From Nocardioides caeni (GTDB lineage Bacteria; Actinomycetota; Actinomycetes; Propionibacteriales; Nocardioidaceae), in contig NZ_STGW01000013.1 of NCBI RefSeq assembly GCF_004912195.1, forward strand, positions 26,544 through 90,543: a stretch of DNA of 64,000 nucleotides, read 5' to 3'. Under the pieces are notes generated by a model. That model ran no database searches and was not told the DNA's origin. It was given only the letters and a program-made list of their open reading frames with translations. Positions 19,334 through 26,940 of this stretch are shown one piece after another; the stretch's first letter is position 1, and each line of letters starts with the position of its first letter. The translations under genes were made by a program, and so were the position numbers.

Positions 19334-19651
19334 ATGGCCCTCGTCGAGGCCGAGGCGCTCGTCGAGTACCTCGGCAAGATCAACGCGCCGTCGAGCGCGG
19401 TCGCAGTGGCTGACGTGGCCGCTGCGACCGCCTCGACGTACACGCAGGCGTACTGCTCCCGGCTGCGTCCCGGCGAGCCCGCCCCGCCCGTCGTCGCGGC
19501 GGTCGCGCTGCACCTCGCCGCCCGCGTCGCGACCAACCCCAAGGCGACGCGCAGCGTCTCCACCGACGGGCAGAGCGCCGACCTGCCTGTGCTCGGCTTC
19601 ACCTACTTGGAGAGCCTCCTGCTCAACCCGTACCGGAGGCGTACGGCCTGA
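19334..19651 (+). CDS. Putative head-tail connector (gp6-like) protein
   Basis: 105 residues beginning MALVEAEALVEYLGKINAPS, then an Ala-rich helix with YTQAYCSRLRPGEPAPPVVAAVA and a C-terminal GFTYLESLLLNPYRRR. The size, alpha-helical content and place directly after a capsid gene match phage gp6/head-tail adaptor proteins, whose DNA-packaging-end rings link portal and tail. No portal or tail gene exists here, so its partner is missing. Assignment relies mainly on context and length. Confidence 0.6.
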   Translation: MALVEAEALVEYLGKINAPSSAVAVADVAAATASTYTQAYCSRLRPGEPAPPVVAAVALHLAARVATNPKATRSVSTDGQSADLPVLGFTYLESLLLNPYRRRTA

Positions 19652-19712
19652 GCCGGTCGACCGATGCCCGGTGCCGGTCGACCGGCTCGTTGGCGGAGGC
19701 AAGGGGAGCGAC

Positions 19713-19854
19713 GTGCCACCCACGTGCCAGATCGGGACGGAATCAGACCGCTAAGCGGCTGTACACCCTGACCTGCGCGGCTAAGCCTGTGTACACACGT
19801 TTTCGCAGGTCAGACGCTAAGCGTGTGTACATCGGTCGTCTCTGTGACCTGCAC
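19713..19854. repeat. Right-arm repeats: TGACCTGC motifs and GTGCCA repeats
   Basis: Motifs shared with the left arm: GTGCCAC-N4-GTGCCAGATCGGG (19713-19736), CTGACCTGCG (19768-19777), its exact inverse CGCAGGTCAG (19804-19813), and TGACCTGCAC (19845-19854). The middle pair forms an inverted repeat around a 26-base centre containing the palindrome GTGTACAC (19789-19796). All lie within 155 bp of the core. Likely recombinase or excisionase binding sites. Confidence 0.55.
19750..19832 (+). repeat. Three 17-bp direct repeats, GCTAAGC-N3-TGTACAC
   Basis: Copies at 19750-19766, 19780-19796 and 19816-19832, spaced 30 and 36 bp. The fixed parts GCTAAGC and TGTACA are identical in all three; the last base varies. 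They alternate with the TGACCTGC motifs. The phasing, near three helical turns, suits protein binding: excisionase sites, repressor operators or short iterons. Confidence 0.65.
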
Positions 19855-19893
19855 AAACGAGGCCGGGCAACGAGTTCTGCCTGGACTGAGGGA

Positions 19894-21687
19894 TCAGGTG
19901 CCGGTCCGCTCGACCCGGAGCTGCTTCTTGAGCCCGGTATGGGTGGCGTCGTACCCGAGGCGGGCATAGAAGCGGAGCGCGTCGGCGCGCTGGTCGTCCG
20001 TGGTGAGCTGGGCAAGGGTGGCACCACGGGCACGCCCGTGGTCGTGGGCCCAGTCGAGCATCAGTGCACCGAGGCCCCGGCCGCGCAGGCCAGCGGCGAC
20101 GCGGACCCCCTCGATCTGCAGTCGGGTCGCGCCGCCGCGGCTCAGGCCCGCGACGATGCTGAGTTGCATCGTCGCGACCACGGAGCCGCCGGCATCGCGG
20201 ACGACGGCCAAGAACTGAGCTGGGTCGCGCGCGACGCCGTCGAAGGCGGCCTCGTAGCGGGCGATGTCGCCGCTCTCGCGTGCCGCTCCGATCTCGTCGT
20301 CGGCGAGGAGCGCGACGACAGCGGGGACATCGCTGCGCCGGGCGCGCTCGATGCGGTAGGTGGTCCCGGCGACGGTGAGGGCCCGCGCGTCATCGGCACG
20401 GGCGGCATTCCGGAGGCCCGCGATGAGTCGGTCCAACCAGCGCCCCACGTTGCGGCGGGCCTCGGCGGTGTCCGGGTAGCGGCAGCGCAGGTGCAGCCCG
20501 GTGTCGTCGAGCACGAACCAGAGCATCACGCCGTCAGTGAGGATCGAAGCGCCCACATACTGCGCCTCGATCCCGGAGGCGTCGAGGCGAACCGGCAGGC
20601 GGCGCAGGTCGAGCCACGAGATCGCGAACATCCCCGGCGCCTCGGGCATCCCACCCCAGGGCACGAGCACCTCGGCGAGCGGCCACGAGCCGAGGTGCAC
20701 CGCCTCCTTGACGGCGGCCGCGGCGCCGGCCGGCTCCGGGTCGTCACACTCGATCACGGAGTTCGTGATGAACCAGCCGACGGAGTCGTGCCAGGACGGC
20801 TCAAAGCGGCTGTGGACGGGGAAGACCGCACGGAGCGGCTCGTCTGCGAGAACCCGCGTGACCCTGGTCATCTCGGCAACGACGATCGAAAGCGTCGAGA
20901 CTCCAGCTTGCGCGGCGCCGGCACCGAGGGCCGCAGCAGCGTCGACGTCGAGGACGTCGCGGACCTCCACCCGTTCCCGCTGAGGCCCGTCGCTCTCACC
21001 GAGGCCCATCGGGAAGCGAGGCATCACGTCGCCGGAGTCGCCGAGGATCTGCGCCCACCGGTCCCGGACGTCCTGGGGCGCCTGGGGGCGCTCGCGCAGC
21101 GCCGTCGTGTGAGCCGCGAACGGCGGGGGAGCGGGGTCCCCGGCGAACGGCTCCTGTCCGGAGCGGCGCGCCGCCATGGCTGCGAGGAGGTCCCGGGCGA
21201 TCACGAGCATCGACCACATGTCGACATGGGCATGGTCGGCGGCGACGACGACCGTCGGCCCGTCGGCGGTCTCGAGGACGCACAGCCGGTGCGAGGGCGC
21301 GGCATAGGAGGTGCACGCCGTGTCGAGGACCTCACGCAGCGCCTCGTTGACCGCCTGTCCCGGGGCGATCGGGTGCTCTCGCCAACTGCCCTCGCCGATC
21401 CTCACCTCGTGCAGACGCGGGCCGGCGGAACCGGGGGAGAAGGCCGTGCGCAGCGTGCCGTGCCGGAGGACGACGGCGCGCCACGCCTCCTCGATGTCGG
21501 CCAGGCCGTGGGGGCCGGTCAGCCGGAAGGACAGCGCCATCCACGAGCCGGCCCGCGTGCCGGCACCCACGTGGCGGCCCTGATCGAAGGAGACGGGCAG
21601 CTCAGCGCCCGGCGCCGACACCTGGAGGTCGTAGCCCATCAGCCGGCCGAACGGGAGCCGCAGATGCGCCACGTTCGTCAGCCGCAT
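19894..21687 (-). CDS. Condensation-domain/GNAT acetyltransferase fusion
   Basis: 597 residues from ATG 21687. Residues about 1-430 resemble an NRPS-type condensation/acyltransferase fold. ADHAHVDMWSM is a variant of HHxxxDG keeping the second His and the Asp, and FPVHSRFEPSWHDSVGWFIT matches the later GxxxN/NR-type region. From about 445 a GNAT domain follows (YRIERARRSDVPAVVALLAD, then QIEGVRVAAGLRGRGLGALM, the acetyl-CoA loop). No carrier or adenylation domain is near. It may acylate or acetylate a small amine. Its stop lies 4 bp beyond the element's right att site. It is divergent from the hydrolase gene. Confidence 0.75.
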   Translation of the reverse strand: MRLTNVAHLRLPFGRLMGYDLQVSAPGAELPVSFDQGRHVGAGTRAGSWMALSFRLTGPHGLADIEEAWRAVVLRHGTLRTAFSPGSAGPRLHEVRIGEGSWREHPIAPGQAVNEALREVLDTACTSYAAPSHRLCVLETADGPTVVVAADHAHVDMWSMLVIARDLLAAMAARRSGQEPFAGDPAPPPFAAHTTALRERPQAPQDVRDRWAQILGDSGDVMPRFPMGLGESDGPQRERVEVRDVLDVDAAAALGAGAAQAGVSTLSIVVAEMTRVTRVLADEPLRAVFPVHSRFEPSWHDSVGWFITNSVIECDDPEPAGAAAAVKEAVHLGSWPLAEVLVPWGGMPEAPGMFAISWLDLRRLPVRLDASGIEAQYVGASILTDGVMLWFVLDDTGLHLRCRYPDTAEARRNVGRWLDRLIAGLRNAARADDARALTVAGTTYRIERARRSDVPAVVALLADDEIGAARESGDIARYEAAFDGVARDPAQFLAVVRDAGGSVVATMQLSIVAGLSRGGATRLQIEGVRVAAGLRGRGLGALMLDWAHDHGRARGATLAQLTTDDQRADALRFYARLGYDATHTGLKKQLRVERTGT

Positions 21688-21780
21688 GCGCCACACTGTA
21701 GGGCCAGGGCCACCGCCAGCAGCGCAGCCGGCACATCTGAAGACCCGCGCCGACCAGCGCAGAACTCGCAGGAGCCACCG

Positions 21781-22563
21781 GTGCCAACGTTCCCCGTGTC
21801 CGGTGCGGACCTCGACTGGGAGATCAGCGACGAGGGCGGCGAGCCGGTCGTGCAGCTGCACGGCCTCACCTCGAGCCGCTACCGCGACCGGGTGCTCGAC
21901 CTCGACCTGGGCCGCGGCCTCAGCGGCACGCGGCTGCTGCGCTACGACGCGCGCGGGCACGGACGGTCCACCGGCAGGACCGTGCCGGAGGACTACCGCT
22001 GGGACAACCTCGCCGACGACCTGCTGCAGATCCTCGACCACGTTTTCCCGGGGGAGCAGGTGCACGGTGTCGGGCCCTCGATGGGCTGCGGAACCCTGCT
22101 GCACGCAATCACGCGGGCGCCCGACCGCTTCTCCGCACTCACCCTGGTCGTACCGCCGACTGCCTGGGCCACCCGGAGATCGAAGGCGGACGACTACCGG
22201 ACCGCGGCCGACTTGGTCGAGGCCGGCGGAATGGATGCCTTCATCTCCGCGGGCGCCGCGACGCCGCCTCCGCCGGCGACCGTCGATGCGCCGCCCACCG
22301 TGCCCGACGTCGACGTGGCACTGCTGCCCACACTGTTCCGCGGCGCCGCGCTGACCGACCTGCCGGCTCCGGACCTGATCGCCCGCATCGCCGTACCGAC
22401 GACGGTGCTGGCCTGGACCGACGACCCGTCGCATCCGTTGAGCACCGCCGAGACCATCAGCCGCCTGATCCGCGGCAGTGCGCTGGTCATCGCGCGCACG
22501 CCTACCGACCTGGCACGTTGGCCACACCTGCTGCACGAACAGGTCGTGTCGGTCCACCGGTGA
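21781..22563 (+). CDS. Alpha/beta hydrolase
   Basis: 260 residues. LHGLTSSRYRDRVLDL gives the oxyanion region, YDARGHGRST follows, and GPSMGCG is the nucleophile elbow (G-x-S-x-G) near residue 102. A late Asp in WTDDPSHPL and His in RWPHLLHEQ can complete the triad. GTG 21781 begins the homology; the frame stays open upstream only as a shadow. Divergent from the condensation-GNAT gene by 93 bp, so a shared control region and joint metabolism are possible. Substrate unknown. Confidence 0.82.
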   Translation: MPTFPVSGADLDWEISDEGGEPVVQLHGLTSSRYRDRVLDLDLGRGLSGTRLLRYDARGHGRSTGRTVPEDYRWDNLADDLLQILDHVFPGEQVHGVGPSMGCGTLLHAITRAPDRFSALTLVVPPTAWATRRSKADDYRTAADLVEAGGMDAFISAGAATPPPPATVDAPPTVPDVDVALLPTLFRGAALTDLPAPDLIARIAVPTTVLAWTDDPSHPLSTAETISRLIRGSALVIARTPTDLARWPHLLHEQVVSVHR

Positions 22564-22567
22564 CGGG

Positions 22568-22741
22568 TCAGAACCCCTGTTGCAGCGCCGCTCGCACAGG
22601 ACGGAACCGCAGGACGGACGCGCCGGAGCGGAAGTCATGGCGCGCCACGAGCTCCAGCTGGATGCGCTCCCGCAGGCCGGCGAGCAACGTGGGGCCGCGT
22701 CCAGCCAGGACCGGGTGCACCACGAACTCGTACTCGTCGAT
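22568..22741 (-). pseudogene. C-terminal remnant of a dihydrofolate-reductase/RibD-like protein
   Basis: The minus-strand frame ending at 22568 reads IDEYEFVVHPVLAGRGPTLL, then AGLRERIQLELVARHDFRSG and SVLRFRPVRAALQQGF, a clear C-terminal third of the RibD/DHFR-like (dihydrofolate reductase family) fold. Upstream of about 22741 the similarity stops and an in-frame stop occurs within 30 bp, so about 120 N-terminal residues are gone. The break coincides with an AT-rich palindrome at 22756-22774. Confidence 0.75.
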
Positions 22742-22755
22742 ACTAGAGCGCCGAT

Positions 22756-22774
22756 AAGTGACATTATGTCAGTT
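22756..22774. repeat. AT-rich palindrome at the gene-truncation junction
   Basis: TGACAT-T-ATGTCA (22759-22771) is a perfect dyad, extended by AA/TT across a G/G mismatch to 19 bp. It lies between the truncated reductase fragment and DUF3253 in sequence markedly richer in A/T than its surroundings. It could be a recombination scar or an operator. Confidence 0.5.
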
Positions 22775-22793
22775 CACGCCGAACGGAACGCTT

Positions 22794-23054
22794 TCAGCGG
22801 CGACTTCTCATCCGGATCGGCCCCACTGCCCCGTCCAGATCCACCACGCGTCCCCCCTGCGTCACCTCGACGACGCCGCGCGCCACCAACGACCGGGCCG
22901 CAGCGCGCACCGGCTCCATCAGCGCCCGCCAGTCGTCGTCGGCCGCCGCGGCTCGCGCTGCGTCGGACGGGCAGATCGTGGCCCCCGGGCGCCGTTGCGC
23001 GAGGAGCTCGAGGATCGTGCGCTCGAGTTGCTCCTCGCCCCGACGTGGTGACAT
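22794..23054 (-). CDS. DUF3253 domain protein
   Basis: 86 residues of the small DUF3253 family: LERTILELLAQRRPGATICP, SDAARA, DDDWRALMEPVRAAARSL and GRVVDLDGAVGPIRMR. The fold is predicted as a winged helix. Biochemical role unknown. It starts 6 bp after the fic stop on the same strand, so it is probably the second gene of a fic operon driven from 24315-24345. Confidence 0.85.
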   Translation of the reverse strand: MSPRRGEEQLERTILELLAQRRPGATICPSDAARAAAADDDWRALMEPVRAAARSLVARGVVEVTQGGRVVDLDGAVGPIRMRSRR

Positions 23055-23060
23055 AACGTC

Positions 23061-24305
23061 TCAGCCCCTCCGTCCGACCCGCTCCGCAAAGGCGTCCAGG
23101 GCGTCGATCACGTCAGGCGCGAGCCAGATGCGGTTGCGGCGGCCCGTGCCGATGCGTCGTACGACGCCAGCGGACTCCAGCTGCTCGACGGCTCGCTGTG
23201 CCGCCGACAGCGCCACGCCGGTGACCTGCTCGACGTGACCGATGGTGATCGCCGGCTGGCTCAGCAGGTGTGGCAGCAGCCGGCGGGCTGCCGAGCCGCG
23301 CCGCGACGGCAGCCGCTCGCCCCAGGCGTCGTGCACGGCCTCGAGGTCGTCGACGAGGTGTCGCCCGTTGTCGATGGCGCGGAAGGACGCGTCGACGAAC
23401 CGACGGACGATCGGCTCGACCACGCCTTGGCGATAGGCGGTGAGCGCGTCGAAGTAGTCGTCGGTGTCGGTGAGCAGGCCGGCCGAGACCGGGACGGTGA
23501 GGGGTTGGGTGACGCCGGCGTGGCGCAGCATCGCGTGCACCAGGGTGCGGCCGATGCGGCCGTTGCCGTCGTTGAACGGGTGGATCGTCTCGAACTGCGC
23601 GTGCGCGACGGCGACCTGGATCAGGACGGGCAGGTCCACCCGACCCACGAACGCGACCAAGTCCTCCATCGCCGCGGACACGCGCTCGTGGTGCGGCGGC
23701 ACGAAGGATGCCCCGTGCGGACTGGGCGCAGAGCCGCCGATCCAGACCTGCTGCTCGCGCAACTCCCCCGGCGCCGCGTGATCGTGCCCGGCCAGCAGCT
23801 CACGGTGGGCGGCCAGCAGCGCCGTCACGCTGATCCGGTCGGCCTGGTCGATCGCCCGCTGCATGGCGGCGACATTGGCCGTGACCAGCTGGGCGTTCGG
23901 GTCGACCTGGGCGTCGATCGCCGCCAGTGCGAGGGCCCGGGCGCCGGCCGTGACGCCCTCGATCTGGGAGGACGACGCCGACTCGGTCCGCAGCAGCACG
24001 GCGGCCAGCGGCGCCACCGCTGCCGGCACTCCCCCTGCGTCCGACGAGTCGGCGCGGCGCCGCCCGATCGCCGTCACCTCGGCGTCGAAGCGCGCGATCT
24101 CGCGGACCGCGTCCTCGGCCTCGGCCTGGAGCGATGCGGCCACTGGGACGTCGAGGTCGGCGATCGCAGCCGGGACGGCTGCCCGGTAGGAACCGCGCGC
24201 CGCGAGCTGCTGGCGTCGCGACGCCGGACGCTCGACGGACTGCTTCCACTCGCGTTGCTCCCAGGCCACCGCAACGGTGGCCGAGGACTGCGCAGCATGG
24301 TCCAT
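23061..24305 (-). CDS. fic: Fic family protein with N-terminal inhibitory motif and C-terminal wHTH
   Basis: 414 residues. The catalytic loop HPFNDGNGRIGR (about 243-254) matches the full Fic consensus HxFx(D/E)GNGRxxR, so AMP or other NMP transfer to hydroxyl side chains is expected. SSQIEG near residue 115 fits the inhibitory (S/T)xxxE(G/N) helix placed N-terminally, so the enzyme should be self-inhibited (class II). The C-terminal 75 residues form a winged-helix region (ITIGHVEQVTGVALSAAQRA). Its promoter is fully inside a 31-bp palindrome, suggesting autoregulation. Target proteins unknown. Confidence 0.92.
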   Translation of the reverse strand: MDHAAQSSATVAVAWEQREWKQSVERPASRRQQLAARGSYRAAVPAAIADLDVPVAASLQAEAEDAVREIARFDAEVTAIGRRRADSSDAGGVPAAVAPLAAVLLRTESASSSQIEGVTAGARALALAAIDAQVDPNAQLVTANVAAMQRAIDQADRISVTALLAAHRELLAGHDHAAPGELREQQVWIGGSAPSPHGASFVPPHHERVSAAMEDLVAFVGRVDLPVLIQVAVAHAQFETIHPFNDGNGRIGRTLVHAMLRHAGVTQPLTVPVSAGLLTDTDDYFDALTAYRQGVVEPIVRRFVDASFRAIDNGRHLVDDLEAVHDAWGERLPSRRGSAARRLLPHLLSQPAITIGHVEQVTGVALSAAQRAVEQLESAGVVRRIGTGRRNRIWLAPDVIDALDAFAERVGRRG

Positions 24306-24314
24306 CCGGACACC

Positions 24315-24345
24315 TTACACTACTTTATCGATTAAAGTGGTGTAA
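24315..24345 (-). promoter_or_regulatory. Palindromic promoter-operator of fic
   Basis: Arms 24315-24327 and 24333-24345 match at 12 of 13 positions around TCGAT. On the minus strand TTACAC (24345-24340) and TAGTGT sit 17 bp apart as -35 and -10. The predicted start of transcription falls within a few bases of the ATG, so the mRNA would be nearly leaderless. The symmetry means a similar promoter faces the opposite way. Confidence 0.7.
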
Positions 24346-24368
24346 GCGACGGGCCGCGCGGGCGGCGG

Positions 24369-26009
24369 CTAGTGCTCAGTGACGATGCCGCGCTCGACCC
24401 GCAGCTCACGGGTCGTCGCGACCGCCTCGAGCATGCGGCGGTCGTGGGTCACGAGCAGCAACGTTCCCGGATAGTCGGCGAGTGCGGTCTCCAACTGCTC
24501 GATCGCCGGCAGGTCCAGGTGATTGGTCGGCTCGTCGAGCACCAGCAGGTTCACTCCCCTGGCCTGCAACAGCGCCAGCGCGGCGCGGGTGCGCTCGCCC
24601 GGCGACAGGGTGGTCGCCGGGCGCAGGACGTGGTCGGCCTTCAGGCCGAACTTCGCCAGCAACGTGCGCACGGGCTCGGGCGCGCGGTCGGGGACCTGGC
24701 GCTGGAAGGCGTCGACCAGCGGCTCGTCGCCCTCGAAGAGCCGGCGCGCCTGGTCGACCTCGCCGACCACGACACCGGGCCCCAGGTGGCCGCTCCCCTG
24801 CTCGAGCGGCACCCGGCCGAGCAGGGCCGCGAGCAGCGTCGACTTGCCGGAGCCGTTGGGGCCGGTGATCGCGACCTTCTCCGCCCAGCCGATCTCGAGG
24901 TCGACGGGACCGAGCGTGAAGTCGCCGCGTCGTACGACGGCATCGCGCAACGCCGCCGTGACCGCGCCCGAGCGCGTGGCGGTGGCGCTCTCGAGGCGCA
25001 GGTCCCACTCCTTGCGTGGCTCCTCGACCTCCTCGAGCCGCTCGAGCGCACGCTCGGACTGCCGCACCTTGGCGGCCTGTTTCTCGCTGGACTCCGTGCG
25101 GAAGCGCCGGATCGACTTGTCCGGCTCGTTGTTGATGCTGCGCCGCGCGTTGCGGACGCCCTGGGCCGCCCAGTTGCGCTGCGTGGTGATCCGGCCCTGC
25201 AGCGTGGAGACGGTGTCGGCGTAGTCCTCATAGGCCTCGCGCGCGTGACGACGAGCCACTTCACGCTCGGTCAGCCAGGCGTCGTAGCCCCCGCCGTAGA
25301 GGTTGACGGAGCGCTGGTGCAGGTCGAGCTCGACGATCCGGTTGACCGTGCGGGCCAGGAACTCCCTGTCGTGGCTGACGATCACCGCCGCGACGTTGAT
25401 CCCGGCCACGAAGCGCTCCAGGCGATCCAGACCGTCCAGGTCGAGGTCGTTGGTGGGCTCGTCGAGCAGGAACACGTCGTAGCGCGACAACAGCAGGCTC
25501 GCGAGCCCGGCGCGGGCGGCCTGCCCGCCGGACAGTGATGTCATCGGCTGCTCGAGCTCCACCGTCAGGCCGACGTCCGCGACCACGGCTTCGGCGCGCT
25601 CGTCGAGGTCCGGCGCGCCGAGCGCCAGCCACCGCTCCAACGCCTCCGCGTAGGCGTCGTCGGTCCCCGGCTCCCCCGCCTCCAGCCGCGCCGTCGCCTC
25701 GTCGAAGGCACACTGCGCCGCCGCCACGCCGGTACGACGGGCGAGGAAGCCGCGCAGCGTCTCTCCCTCGATCCGCTCGGTCTCCTGGGGCAGGTAGCCG
25801 ACCGTCGCCGATGACGGCGCGAGCGTGATCGTGCCCGACTCCGCGCTGAGCTCGCCGGCAAGCGTGCGCAGCAGCGTCGACTTCCCCGCGCCGTTGGGGC
25901 CGACGAGACCGATGACGTCGCCCGGCGCGATCACCACGTCGAGGTCCGAGAAGAGCGCCGTCGCGCCGTGGCCGGCGGCGAGGCCGCTCACCTTGATCGT
26001 CGCGTTCAC
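24369..26009 (-). CDS. ABC-F family ATPase
   Basis: 546 residues with two ABC domains and no membrane segments. Walker A motifs: GPNGAGKST (about 37) and GPNGSGKST (about 385). Signatures: LSGGQAARAG and LSPGERTRA. A charged linker of about 80 residues (RRFRTESSEKQAAKVRQSER) lies between them, as in ribosome-acting ABC-F proteins that give translation control or antibiotic protection. Start is GTG 26009. It is divergent from nothing; the LLM gene lies 9 bp upstream on the same strand. Confidence 0.9.
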   Translation of the reverse strand: MNATIKVSGLAAGHGATALFSDLDVVIAPGDVIGLVGPNGAGKSTLLRTLAGELSAESGTITLAPSSATVGYLPQETERIEGETLRGFLARRTGVAAAQCAFDEATARLEAGEPGTDDAYAEALERWLALGAPDLDERAEAVVADVGLTVELEQPMTSLSGGQAARAGLASLLLSRYDVFLLDEPTNDLDLDGLDRLERFVAGINVAAVIVSHDREFLARTVNRIVELDLHQRSVNLYGGGYDAWLTEREVARRHAREAYEDYADTVSTLQGRITTQRNWAAQGVRNARRSINNEPDKSIRRFRTESSEKQAAKVRQSERALERLEEVEEPRKEWDLRLESATATRSGAVTAALRDAVVRRGDFTLGPVDLEIGWAEKVAITGPNGSGKSTLLAALLGRVPLEQGSGHLGPGVVVGEVDQARRLFEGDEPLVDAFQRQVPDRAPEPVRTLLAKFGLKADHVLRPATTLSPGERTRAALALLQARGVNLLVLDEPTNHLDLPAIEQLETALADYPGTLLLVTHDRRMLEAVATTRELRVERGIVTEH

Positions 26010-26018
26010 CCGCAGAGA

Positions 26019-26888
26019 CTAGAGGCCCGCCACCCTCGGCAGCACCTCGTTAACGACCTCGGACGTCCACGCGGCGGGGTCCTCGGAAGCCGGCATGAAG
26101 GTCGCGAGAGTGACCCCGAGGTCGGCGTACTGCTCCATCTCGCGGGCGAAGCGGTCGGCCTCGCCGACCGGGTCGCCGAACCAGAGGATCGTCTTGCGGA
26201 TGGCGTCGTAGTCGCGCCCGAGGTCGTCGCAGTGACGGCGCAGCACGTCGAGCTTGCCGGCCACGCCAGGTACGCCGTCGCCGGTGAACAGGTTGCAGGC
26301 GTCGGCGTACTGCGCGACCATCCGCAGCGTCTTGCGCTCGCCCTGGCCACCGATCATCAGCGGCACGCGGCCACGGACGGGCCGCGGCAGGCAGAGGGTC
26401 TCCGCGAGCTGGTAGTGCTCGCCGTCGAACGGACCGTCGTCGTCGCTCCACATCTGCTCGGCGATGCGGATCGTCTCCTCCAATCGCTCGAAGCGCTCGG
26501 CCAGTGGCGGGAACGGGACGCCGAGGCCGGCGTGCTCGCGGTCGTACCAGGCCGCACCGATCCCCAGCCACGCACGACCCCGCGACAGCACGTCGAGGGT
26601 GGAGACGACCTTGGCCAGGAGGCCGGGGTGGCGGTAGGTGACGCCGGTGACGAGGAGGCCGAGGTGCACCCGCTCGGTGCGGGCAGCGAGGTAGCCGAGG
26701 GTCGTGTAGCCCTCGAGCATCGGCTCGAAGGGGCCACCGAAGTCGACCATCTGGAAGTAGTGGTCCATGCCGGTGACCAGGGAGATGCCGCCCTCGTCGG
26801 CGATCCGCACGGTCTCGTCGAGCCGGTCCGTCAGCGTCGACTGCCAGTCGGGGTGGGTGAAGGTCGCGTAGTGGATGCCGAGGTCCAT
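26019..26888 (-). CDS. LLM-class F420-dependent oxidoreductase
   Basis: 289 residues of the luciferase-like monooxygenase barrel. ATG 26888 begins DLGIHYATFTHPDW. RGRAWLGIGAAWYDREHAGL and PLMIGGQGERKTLRMVAQYA are the characteristic segments of the actinobacterial F420-using branch. The cofactor is inferred from the family. Substrate unknown. It is divergent from the cyclophilin lipoprotein gene and 9 bp from the ABC-F gene, with which it is probably co-transcribed. Confidence 0.85.
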   Translation of the reverse strand: MDLGIHYATFTHPDWQSTLTDRLDETVRIADEGGISLVTGMDHYFQMVDFGGPFEPMLEGYTTLGYLAARTERVHLGLLVTGVTYRHPGLLAKVVSTLDVLSRGRAWLGIGAAWYDREHAGLGVPFPPLAERFERLEETIRIAEQMWSDDDGPFDGEHYQLAETLCLPRPVRGRVPLMIGGQGERKTLRMVAQYADACNLFTGDGVPGVAGKLDVLRRHCDDLGRDYDAIRKTILWFGDPVGEADRFAREMEQYADLGVTLATFMPASEDPAAWTSEVVNEVLPRVAGL

Positions 26889-26940
26889 GTCGGCCAACCT
26901 ACGCCCGAGGTGCGCGGACCGCCTGCGTACGATGCGCGCC

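Larger units (their letters stand above)
17104..19889. mobile_element. 2.79-kb integrated prophage-like element with integrase, capsid and connector
   Basis: The segment between the two 25-bp repeats is 2786 bp. Removing it places the VOC stop 4 bp from the stop of the converging condensation-GNAT gene, a tidy empty site. Contents, left to right: integrase (minus), two-span membrane protein (minus), a GC hairpin, HK97-type capsid (plus), head-tail connector (plus), and a repeat-rich right end. There is no terminase, portal, protease, excisionase or replication gene. It may be a decayed prophage, a minimal phage satellite or a domesticated capsid locus. Confidence 0.85.

Noticed and set aside
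19690..21780. Upstream extension of the alpha/beta hydrolase frame through the condensation-GNAT gene
   Set aside because: The extension is antisense to a coherent 597-residue protein, and hydrolase similarity starts only at GTG 21781.
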